Part shown: one piece after another, positions 1 through 5,047 of the stretch
Layout of the letters: every line of letters begins with the position of its first letter
Position numbering within the stretch: position 1 is the stretch's first letter
Assembly: GCA_002305575.1 (NCBI GenBank)
Contig: DBPP01000032.1
Span: 6,304-12,086 of the forward strand
Direction of reading: 5' to 3'
DNA from: Ruminococcaceae bacterium UBA1417
Lineage (GTDB): Bacteria; Bacillota; Clostridia; Oscillospirales; Acutalibacteraceae
Length of the DNA stretch: 5,783 nucleotides
Notes under the pieces: generated by a model
Told to the model about the DNA's origin: nothing
Database searches by the model: none
What the model saw: the letters and a program-made list of their open reading frames with translations, nothing else
Program-made: the position numbers and the translations under genes

Positions 1-819
1 GTACAGATATACGGCGCGCACGGCGTGGCCGACAGCGTCCTTCTGCTCCCGCACCGGCAGCGCGCTCTGGGTGTAGTCATCCTCGAGCTCCACCGTATGA
101 TTCCAGACGTTCCAGCCCCGGTTTTTCTCTTCCTCGCGGAAATAGTTCGGCGCCTCGCCGCGCACATCGATAAAATGCTTTGCGAGCGCCTTGTATTTTT
201 CGTCGCCCGTGGCGCGCCACAAGCGCATCAGCGCGAGCTCCACCTCCGGATGGCCGGGGCAGCCGCGCGTATTCCTGTGCATAAACTCGTCGTAGATGCA
301 GTCCGCGTTTTTCCGCATGATGTCGAGCAGGCTGCGCTTGCCGGTAACCGCATAGTACGCGACCGCCGCCTCCATCATGTGTCCGGCGCAGTAAAGCTCG
401 TGCGCCTCGCGCATATTGGTCCACTTCTTGTCCGGCGCCTTGACCGTGAAATACGAGTTGACGTAGCCGTCCGGGTGCTGAGACGCGCCGTACAGGGCGA
501 TCACCTCGTCGACGGCTTTTTCCAGCGCAGGGTTTTCGCCGGCGGCGAGCGCGTACGCCGCCGCTTCGATCCATTTCGCAACGTCGCTATCCTGAAACAC
601 CATGCCGTAAAACGCTTCGGGCGGCACAGCCTCGCCGCGCAGCTTCTTCCCCGCCAGACGGATGTTTTCGATGGCGTGGCTCTTCTCCACATCCGGCAGC
701 GCATCGTTTAAAATCTTGTACTGGTAGGGCAAAACCTCGTCGCGCACGAGCTTCTGCACGCGACCGACAAACCCCTCATCCGCCTGGAAAGCCCTGACGG
801 AAATTCGATTGCTTTTCAT
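1..819 (-). CDS. GH127-family glycoside hydrolase (probable beta-L-arabinofuranosidase), C-terminus outside window
   Basis: Seen: an open frame of 273 codons from the ATG at 819 to the left edge with no stop, so the 3' part is missing. The ATG is preceded by AGAGGA with a 7-nt spacer. Family hallmarks in order: DSDVAKWIEAAAY (about residues 77-89), QHPDGYVNSYF (114-124), HELYCAGHMMEAAVAYY (140-156), GCPGHPEVELAL (186-197) and VGHAVRAVYLY (263-273). Known: GH127 (old DUF1680) enzymes such as bifidobacterial HypBA1 remove beta-L-arabinofuranosyl units from plant glycans with an (alpha/alpha)6 barrel; active-site histidines in HypBA1 lie near the equivalents of H140, H190 and H265. The zinc-binding cysteines and catalytic residues of the C-terminal half cannot be checked. 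No signal peptide is visible, so a cytoplasmic enzyme acting on imported oligosaccharides is inferred. Family confidence is high; exact substrate is uncertain, since related families (GH146 and other DUF1680 members) look similar. Confidence 0.88.
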   Translation of the reverse strand, partial: MKSNRISVRAFQADEGFVGRVQKLVRDEVLPYQYKILNDALPDVEKSHAIENIRLAGKKLRGEAVPPEAFYGMVFQDSDVAKWIEAAAYALAAGENPALEKAVDEVIALYGASQHPDGYVNSYFTVKAPDKKWTNMREAHELYCAGHMMEAAVAYYAVTGKRSLLDIMRKNADCIYDEFMHRNTRGCPGHPEVELALMRLWRATGDEKYKALAKHFIDVRGEAPNYFREEEKNRGWNVWNHTVELEDDYTQSALPVREQKDAVGHAVRAVYLY

Positions 820-826
820 ATGGACT

Positions 827-832
827 TCCTCT
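827..832 (-). promoter_or_regulatory. Ribosome binding site of the GH127 gene
   Basis: On the minus strand AGAGGA lies 7 nt before the ATG at 819. It fixes this ATG as the start of the hydrolase and rules out an upstream extension. Confidence 0.75.
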
Positions 833-837
833 CCCCG

Positions 838-858
838 AACTGATCGTATCGATCGGTT
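838..858. promoter_or_regulatory. Operator-like inverted repeat in the GH127 leader
   Basis: The arms AACTGATCG and CGATCGGTT flank a 3-nt centre TAT. Eight of nine positions pair and the inner five are perfect. It lies between the predicted GH127 promoter and its ribosome binding site, about 20 nt before the start codon. Inferred to be a transcription-factor site of the kind used by sugar-responsive regulators, or an RNA hairpin near the ribosome binding site. No regulator gene is in the window to pair with it. Confidence 0.4.
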
Positions 859-871
859 TCTTTATTGCTTT

Positions 872-895
872 ACGCCAAACTTCACGCCAAAGTTG
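872..895. repeat. 12-nt tandem direct repeat in the GH127 leader
   Basis: Two adjacent copies, ACGCCAAACTTC and ACGCCAAAGTTG, match at 10 of 12 positions. They sit in the predicted untranslated leader of the hydrolase, downstream of its promoter. A tandem repeat of about one helical turn puts both copies on the same DNA face, which suits a regulator bound as a direct-repeat dimer. This is inference; chance is possible for so short a repeat. Confidence 0.35.
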
Positions 896-920
896 TCCGT
901 ACATCTTTGGCTGCATCTCT

Positions 921-949
921 TTTATAGCATACTTTCCCTTGGTTTGCAA
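921..949 (-). promoter_or_regulatory. Sigma-A-type promoter for the GH127 gene
   Basis: On the minus strand a -35 box TTGCAA (949-944) and a -10 box TATAAA (926-921) are separated by exactly 17 nt. The -10 is preceded by TGC, an extended -10 element. Transcription should start near 914, leaving a leader of roughly 95 nt that contains the tandem repeat and the palindrome. This is the best promoter match in the window. Confidence 0.7.
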
Positions 950-968
950 GCCTTTTTCACAAAAACTG

Positions 969-997
969 TTGCTTTTTCCTGTGCCAGCATGTACAAT
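969..997 (+). promoter_or_regulatory. Probable promoter for the four-helix membrane protein gene
   Basis: TTGCTT (969-974) and TACAAT (992-997) are separated by 17 nt. The -10 matches five of six consensus bases and the -35 only three of six, so strength is uncertain. Start of transcription would be near 1004, about 50 nt before the gene. It lies back to back with the GH127 promoter; the two -35 boxes are 19 nt apart. Confidence 0.5.
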
Positions 998-1052
998 CAG
1001 AACGGACAGAAAAACGGCGCATGCCGATCAACAAGAAAGGCCCGGATTGCCT

Positions 1053-1496
1053 ATGAAAGCCAGAGGACATATTTTGATAAAAACGAGCAGCGTGATCTTC
1101 ATCCTGTACGGCGCGGCTTCCTTGCTTGCCCTGCTGCTTGCCCTGCTGAGCCCGGAACGCGCTGCGGAATACGGCATCGACGAACGCCTGACCTCGGCGT
1201 TCCCGGCCCTGTCCATTGCGCTTGCCGTGCTCCTGCCGCTGCTGTTTGTTGCGGCCGGGCTGATCGGAATGGTGCGGGCCGACTTCCCGAACAGCATGGG
1301 GCTCGGTTTTGTTCTGGGCATTGTGATTCTGCTGTTGGCCATCGGCGACGTGATTGACCTCGCACGCGGCGGACAAATGTCCAACCTTGCGGAAATCTGC
1401 ACCTGCATTTTGATTCTTCTGGTGCCCGCCGTCTACGTAATCGGCGCGTGGCGCAACTGGAAGCAGCCGAAGCCGCCCGCAACCGAGCAGAAATAA
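1053..1496 (+). CDS. Hypothetical four-helix integral membrane protein
   Basis: A 147-residue protein that I do not recognise as a named family. Four hydrophobic segments are visible at about residues 12-32, 52-74, 82-103 and 113-134. The N-terminus is positively charged (K2, R4, K10), and a short polar C-terminal tail is rich in proline, lysine and glutamine. A loop with acidic and basic residues (about 33-48) separates helices 1 and 2. There are no catalytic motifs. The start is not certain: the ATG at 1053 has only AAAGG 12 nt upstream, while the in-frame TTG at 1074 has AGAGGA with a 6-nt spacer and would give a 140-residue protein starting just before the first helix. The gene stands alone: it diverges from the GH127 gene, converges on the histidine kinase, and has its own promoter and terminator. 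Coding is supported by the consistent frame, hydrophobic segmentation and flanking signals. Function unknown. Confidence 0.75.
   Translation: MKARGHILIKTSSVIFILYGAASLLALLLALLSPERAAEYGIDERLTSAFPALSIALAVLLPLLFVAAGLIGMVRADFPNSMGLGFVLGIVILLLAIGDVIDLARGGQMSNLAEICTCILILLVPAVYVIGAWRNWKQPKPPATEQK
1062..1067 (+). promoter_or_regulatory. Strong ribosome binding site pointing to an internal TTG start
   Basis: AGAGGA is followed after 6 nt by the in-frame TTG at 1074. It is a better match and better spaced than the AAAGG upstream of the ATG at 1053, so the membrane protein may really begin at 1074. Confidence 0.4.
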
Positions 1497-1514
1497 TCCA
1501 CATACAGACTGCAA

Positions 1515-1551
1515 AAAGCTGTGTTTCCCTCCATGTCGGAAACACAGCTTT
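1515..1551. terminator. Bidirectional intrinsic terminator
   Basis: A perfect 14-bp stem (1515-1528 with 1538-1551) closes a 9-nt loop. On the plus strand it is followed by C and then five T; on the minus strand the 3' arm runs into five T. It lies 18 nt after the membrane protein stop and 4 nt after the kinase stop, so it serves both convergent transcription units. Confidence 0.92.
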
Positions 1552-1555
1552 CTTT

Positions 1556-2449
1556 TTACGTTTTCAGCGGAAAGCAAAGGCGCACGGTCAGCTTTTCCCC
1601 GCAATATTCGGCGTCAATGGCGCCGCCCATGCGCTCGGTCAACAACCGGGCAATCGAAAGCCCCAGCCCCGTCGCGCCGCGGGCCGTCTCCACCGTATAG
1701 AACCGGTCGAACAGGCGGCCCACGTCGGCCGGCGTCAGCCCGCGCGCCGTGTTCGTGAATTTCATCGTGCCGTCGGGCAGAAGCGTCACGCATAGATCGC
1801 CCTCGGCATACTTGCGCGCGTTGGAAAGGATGTTGTCGAATATGCGGCCGAGCGCCATGGGGTCGAGCGTGCGGATCACCGGCGCTTCGGGCATCTCAAT
1901 CGACGGTGTCAGCCCACGCGATTCAAACGCGCCGTACTGCGCGAGGAGACTCTCCTCCAGCGCGCGGTTTAAAACGACCGGCTCGGGCCGCAGCGCCGCA
2001 TCGGCAAGCAGGAGCGAGTAGCGGAAAAGCTCTTCGGTCAGCCCTGTAAGCGCGGCCGCACGGTTTTCGATCTGCCCGACGTAGCGGGCAGCCGCCTCCG
2101 ATTTTTCCTCGCGCTCCAGAAGCTCGAGATAGCCGCAGATCGCCGTCAGCGGCGTGCGCAGATCGTGCGAAATATTTGTCACGGCCTCGCGCAGCTCGCG
2201 GTCGCCCAGCTGCAACTGCCGGCGTTCCCGCCGCAACGCGCGCAGCTCCCGGTTGACGCTTTCCGCAAGCGCGCGCATCGCGCGATCGCGTGAGGAAATA
2301 CCGATGAGCGTATTGGTGTCCGTTTCAATCCGCATGGACAGCCCCGCTGCAATTTCCCGCGCAGACCGGCGCAGCAGGCAGACTTTAACCGTCAGCACCA
2401 GCACAACGGCGGCCAGCCCGGCGCAAACTGCGCCCAAAATCCACTCCAC
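1556..2449 (-). CDS. Sensor histidine kinase with a single membrane helix
   Basis: From a GTG start at 2449 the product is 297 residues. The start was chosen because AAAGGG lies 8 nt upstream; the open frame extends to an ATG at 2566, but that stretch overlaps the permease end and has no membrane-protein character. Seen: one hydrophobic helix (about 3-26), a short HAMP-like or linker region with a charged, probably coiled-coil segment (about 55-88), the H box NISHDLRTPLTAI with H95 as predicted phosphorylation site, the N box DNILSNARKYA (N206 and N210), an F box RLFDRFYTVE (245-254) and the G2 box GATGLGLSIARLL (258-270). The usual G1 box DxGxG is not recognisable; NTARGL stands there (233-238). 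There is practically no extracellular sensor domain. It should autophosphorylate and pass phosphate to the regulator encoded at the head of the same cluster. It is the last gene, 56 nt after the permease stop, and ends at a terminator. Confidence 0.9.
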   Translation of the reverse strand: MEWILGAVCAGLAAVVLVLTVKVCLLRRSAREIAAGLSMRIETDTNTLIGISSRDRAMRALAESVNRELRALRRERRQLQLGDRELREAVTNISHDLRTPLTAICGYLELLEREEKSEAAARYVGQIENRAAALTGLTEELFRYSLLLADAALRPEPVVLNRALEESLLAQYGAFESRGLTPSIEMPEAPVIRTLDPMALGRIFDNILSNARKYAEGDLCVTLLPDGTMKFTNTARGLTPADVGRLFDRFYTVETARGATGLGLSIARLLTERMGGAIDAEYCGEKLTVRLCFPLKT

Positions 2450-2457
2450 AAAATCCG

Positions 2458-2463
2458 CCCTTT
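2458..2463 (-). promoter_or_regulatory. Ribosome binding site deciding the GTG start of the kinase
   Basis: AAAGGG on the minus strand lies 8 nt before GTG at 2449. It supports the short form of the kinase that starts directly before its membrane helix. Confidence 0.6.
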
Positions 2464-2505
2464 CTTTTTCAATGGCCCGCCCGGACCGCTGAAAAGCCGC
2501 GGCGC

Positions 2506-3348
2506 TTACCGCACGTCCCGGCGGCGGAACAGCAGCAGCCCCGCACCGGTCGAAAGCAGGATACACAGGGCGGCGCCGCCCAGCATCATCCAGACGGAAC
2601 CGAGCTGCAAGAACGCGACCTTAAAGCACTGGCCGTAGGGCAGGAAATACCACAGGAATTGATACACCGTGCGCAAAACACCGCGGGGATATTCGGGGTT
2701 CGGCACTTCCTCTCCTCCGTAATCCACACGAAAATACATCTGGCCGTTTTCAAAAAAGCGTTCGGTCGGCAGCGTGTAGGCCGGCTGGTTGAGCGCCTGA
2801 AACAGGTACTGCCCGAAAAACAGCAGGCCAAACGCCAGCAGGATACTCACCACCAGCCCCACCGCCCTGTGCGGAATCAGCATGGTCAGCAGCGTGGCGA
2901 GCGCGGCCGTCGAAAGCGCGACGCCCAGCGAGCAAACCACATACGCCGCGCCTTCCCCGGGCTCGATGTGAAATCCGCCCGTAAGCGGCAGACCGACGGC
3001 AAGTCCCGTCAGCATGGCCGCAAGCGTGAAGCACAGCGCGACAAACATGCACAGCAGCAGATTGGCCAGATAAATGCGGCTTCTGGACACCCCGGCGATG
3101 ATCTTGTTGCGCAGGGTACCGCCGCTGTATTCCTCACCGATAAACAGGCCGCAAAACGCGGGCACAAGCAGCGCAACCACCATGGGATACTGGAAAAAGG
3201 CTTTTTCCAGCCCATCGTTAAACTGCTCAAGGCCGTAGCGTTCCGTCAGCAGCGTGTACAGCTCCATCAGCACCATCGCGCCGAGCCCGATATAGAAAAA
3301 TTTGCACCGCACCAGCCGGGCAAAGGCGGCACACAACAGATTATGCAT
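2506..3348 (-). CDS. ABC-2 type transporter permease, BcrB/LanE-G-like
   Basis: The 280-residue product is hydrophobic, with about six membrane segments (near 17-34, 54-71, 92-120, 134-158, 162-186 and 245-274). After the second comes the motif EEYSGGTLRNKI (72-83), typical of ABC-2 permeases of the bacteriocin-immunity and drug-export type. A loop of about 55 residues between the last two helices contains VPNPEYPRG followed by a stretch ending FLPYGQ (215-240), a pattern I know from clostridial members. It ends RRRDVR, a basic cytoplasmic tail. The start is ATG at 3348, with GGAGGT 7 nt upstream; the gene overlaps the end of the ATPase gene by 8 nt, so the two are translationally coupled. 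It should form the membrane half of a transporter with that ATPase, probably as a homodimer since no second permease is present. The substrate is unknown; peptide antibiotics are the usual suspects. Confidence 0.88.
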   Translation of the reverse strand: MHNLLCAAFARLVRCKFFYIGLGAMVLMELYTLLTERYGLEQFNDGLEKAFFQYPMVVALLVPAFCGLFIGEEYSGGTLRNKIIAGVSRSRIYLANLLLCMFVALCFTLAAMLTGLAVGLPLTGGFHIEPGEGAAYVVCSLGVALSTAALATLLTMLIPHRAVGLVVSILLAFGLLFFGQYLFQALNQPAYTLPTERFFENGQMYFRVDYGGEEVPNPEYPRGVLRTVYQFLWYFLPYGQCFKVAFLQLGSVWMMLGGAALCILLSTGAGLLLFRRRDVR

Positions 3349-4255
3349 CGCGCGCACCTCCCAGCAGATTGACGTAGTAGCTCTCGAGGCTTTCGTCGCG
3401 CTCCTGAATCGCAAGGACCTCGGCCTTTTCCGCCGCGACGGCAAGCGTCAACTGCGTGACGTTGGTTTCGCCGAAAACATCGGCCTGTGTGTCGGAAACG
3501 ATCTCGTATTCGAGCCCGAGCCGGTCGAGCACGCGCGCGAGCGCTCGGGTGTCGCTGACGGTCAGCCGCGCGCATTTGCGGCAGGCGGCCTCGAGCGCTT
3601 CGGCGCTGATCTCCTGCACCATGCGGCCGCCGTCGATAAACCCGTAATGCGTCGCAAACTTCGAGAGCTCGCCGAGGATGTGGCTCGAAATCAGCACGGT
3701 GATGCCGTATTCGCGGTTCAGCTTCAAAACCAGCTCGCGAATTTCAATGATGCCCTGCGGATCAAGGCCGTTGACCGGCTCGTCGAGCACGAGAAAATCC
3801 GGGTCACCCGCCAGCGCGATCGCGATGCCGAGCCGCTGACGCATGCCGAGCGAAAAGTGCTTCGCCTTCTTTTTGCCGGTGTCCGCGAGTCCCACGAGCG
3901 TGAGCAGCGGTTCAATCCCCGAAAACGACGGCAGCCCGAGCACGCGGTACTGCTGCTTCAAATTCTCCGCCGCGGACAGATCGAAATAGATCGACGGTGT
4001 TTCGACGACCGCGCCCATGCGGCGCCGCACCGCGCCGATTGTCCGCGCCGTGTGCGGCACGCCATAAAGCGCATAGCCGCCCGCCGTCGGCACCTGCAAG
4101 CCGCAGATGACGCGGAGCAGCGTCGTCTTGCCCGCGCCGTTTTTGCCGACAAAACCGTAAATGGCCCCTTTCGGGACGTGCATCGACAGATCGTCGAGCG
4201 CCCTGAACCGGCCGTAGTGCTTGCAGAGCGCCTGCGTTTCCAAACAATATTCCAT
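3341..4255 (-). CDS. ABC transporter ATP-binding protein, BcrA/LanF-like
   Basis: A 304-residue ATPase with all core motifs: Walker A GKNGAGKTT (37-45), signature SLGMRQR (135-141), Walker B FLVLDEP (154-160) with catalytic E159, D-loop GLDP (163-166) and the switch histidine H192 in SSHIL. At the usual Q-loop site there is glutamate (E85 in VVETPSIY), the substitution typical of the BcrA/LanF lantibiotic-immunity class. Residues after about 220 form the extra C-terminal domain common in this class, ending ESYYVNLLGGARDA. The start is ATG at 4255 with AAAGGAGA 9 nt upstream; the frame is open to an ATG at 4321, but those residues are basic and lie in the intergenic region. It drives the adjacent permease by ATP hydrolysis on the cytoplasmic face. 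Inferred substrates are membrane-active peptides or other hydrophobic compounds; no bacteriocin genes lie nearby to confirm this. Confidence 0.93.
   Translation of the reverse strand: MEYCLETQALCKHYGRFRALDDLSMHVPKGAIYGFVGKNGAGKTTLLRVICGLQVPTAGGYALYGVPHTARTIGAVRRRMGAVVETPSIYFDLSAAENLKQQYRVLGLPSFSGIEPLLTLVGLADTGKKKAKHFSLGMRQRLGIAIALAGDPDFLVLDEPVNGLDPQGIIEIRELVLKLNREYGITVLISSHILGELSKFATHYGFIDGGRMVQEISAEALEAACRKCARLTVSDTRALARVLDRLGLEYEIVSDTQADVFGETNVTQLTLAVAAEKAEVLAIQERDESLESYYVNLLGGARDA
3356..3361 (-). promoter_or_regulatory. Ribosome binding site of the permease, inside the ATPase gene
   Basis: GGAGGT lies 7 nt before the ATG at 3348 and within the last codons of the ATPase. It is the strongest Shine-Dalgarno match in the cluster and fixes the overlapping start. 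Confidence 0.8.
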
Positions 4256-4264
4256 GTGAAAACG

Positions 4265-4272
4265 TCTCCTTT
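4265..4272 (-). promoter_or_regulatory. Ribosome binding site of the ABC ATPase
   Basis: AAAGGAGA lies 9 nt before the ATG at 4255, deciding against the upstream in-frame ATG at 4321. Confidence 0.8.
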
Positions 4273-4275
4273 CCT

Positions 4276-4337
4276 TTTCTTTACGGCCAGTGTACCGCAA
4301 AAAAGTCAAGCGGGCGGTCAAGAAAAGCGTAAAGAAA
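4276..4337. repeat. Inverted repeat in the gap between response regulator and ATPase
   Basis: Perfect 10-nt arms TTTCTTTACG (4276-4285) and CGTAAAGAAA (4328-4337) enclose 42 nt. Inside, ACCGC (4294-4298) and GCGGT (4314-4318) form a second, nested pair. On the minus strand the 42 nt also hold two TTGAC copies 12 nt apart. The outer arm abuts the ATPase ribosome binding site. It may be an operator for the regulator, a leader RNA fold affecting ATPase translation, or mRNA processing structure; the sequence alone does not decide. I found no well-spaced -35/-10 pair here. Confidence 0.45.
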
Positions 4338-4348
4338 CGGGAAAGATT

Positions 4349-5011
4349 TTATTCAGTCGAAAGCCGGAAGCCGATGCCCCACACGGCCTCGATGCAGTCC
4401 TGCCCGCCGGCCTCGCGCAGCTTGCGACGCAGATTGCTGACGTGCTGCTTGAGCGACGCGTCGGTGCAGTCGGGCGTGTCGAGGCTGATGCGGTCGAGCA
4501 TCGCAGATTTCGAGATCGCGCGGCCCGGGTTCTGTAGCAGCAGCTTCAAGATCGCGTATTCGGTTTTCGTCAACCGAACGGGCACGCCGTCCACGGTCAG
4601 TGCGTGCGCATCCACATCGAGCCGGAGCGCTCCCGCGGAGAGCACCGCGCCATCCGCGACCAGCGCCCTGCGCAGCTGCACCGCAACGCGCGCCAGAAGC
4701 TCGCGCAGCACAAACGGCTTTGTCACGTAATCCACCGCACCGCCGAGCAGCAGCTTCACCTTATCGTCGATGCCGACCTTCGCGCTGACGACGATCACCG
4801 GGATACCGGCGAACTTCGGCAACAGGTCCTCGCCCGAAAGCCCGGGCAGCATCAGATCGAGCAAAACGAGGTCGGGCTTTTCCTTTTCGAGAGACATCGC
4901 CGCCTCCGTGCCGGAATAGGCGCGCCGAACGCCGTAGCCCTCCGCTGCGAGCGCTTCCTCCAAAAGGTTGCCGATGTGCTGGTCGTCATCGACCACCAGA
5001 ATCTGTTTCAT
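4349..5011 (-). CDS. OmpR/PhoB-family response regulator
   Basis: The 220-residue product has an N-terminal receiver domain (about 1-118) with the acidic pocket D8/D9, phosphoacceptor D52 in LLDLMLPG, switch serine S76, Y95 and K98 in the DYVTKPF motif. The C-terminal winged-helix domain (about 124-220) contains RLTKTEYAILKLLL, SLKQHVSNLRRKLR and a final VWGIGFRL, the standard OmpR-type signature. All receiver residues needed for phosphorylation are present. It should be the partner of the kinase encoded at the far end of the cluster and control the transporter genes between them. Start is ATG at 5011; the upstream Shine-Dalgarno is poor, only a G-run 4 nt away. It follows the rsmI stop by 34 nt, so it may partly depend on transcription from upstream. 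Confidence 0.95.
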   Translation of the reverse strand: MKQILVVDDDQHIGNLLEEALAAEGYGVRRAYSGTEAAMSLEKEKPDLVLLDLMLPGLSGEDLLPKFAGIPVIVVSAKVGIDDKVKLLLGGAVDYVTKPFVLRELLARVAVQLRRALVADGAVLSAGALRLDVDAHALTVDGVPVRLTKTEYAILKLLLQNPGRAISKSAMLDRISLDTPDCTDASLKQHVSNLRRKLREAGGQDCIEAVWGIGFRLSTE

Positions 5012-5028
5012 ATGGCCCCCATCCGTTC

Positions 5029-5047
5029 AAAAGACGGCGTTGCCGTC
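5029..5047 (-). terminator. Short hairpin with T-tract at the rsmI end, possible weak terminator
   Basis: On the minus strand GACGGC and GCCGTC (5047-5042 and 5038-5033) form a perfect 6-bp GC-rich stem with a 3-nt loop, followed by TTTT. The 5' arm overlaps the rsmI stop codon. The stem and U-run are short, so termination is likely partial, allowing readthrough into the response regulator gene. Confidence 0.4.

Noticed and set aside
25..711. A 228-residue plus-strand open frame at the left edge.
   Set aside because: It is antisense to the GH127 gene, whose conserved motifs are unmistakable on the minus strand.
957..1604. Minus-strand open frames opposite the four-helix membrane protein.
   Set aside because: They run through the bidirectional terminator and the promoter region and have no recognisable features; the plus-strand frame has clean helices and flanking signals.
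2450..2566. Longer form of the histidine kinase from the ATG at 2566.
   Set aside because: The extra 39 residues overlap the permease coding end and have no membrane or domain character, whereas GTG at 2449 has a well-spaced ribosome binding site.
2659..3372. A 237-residue plus-strand open frame opposite the permease.
   Set aside because: It mirrors a well-supported membrane protein gene and is full of glutamine, arginine and histidine, as expected from the complement of hydrophobic codons.
4285..4320. A promoter built from TTGACC or TTGACT with TACACT upstream of the ATPase.
   Set aside because: The spacings are 21 and 9 nt, outside the range for a sigma-A promoter, and no -10 box sits at 17 nt from either TTGAC copy.
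3302..4537. A 411-residue open frame on the plus strand opposite the ATPase and the regulator ends.
   Set aside because: It is exactly antisense to a clear ABC ATPase, has arginine- and histidine-rich low-information content, and shows no domain motif. High GC content commonly produces such long antisense frames.
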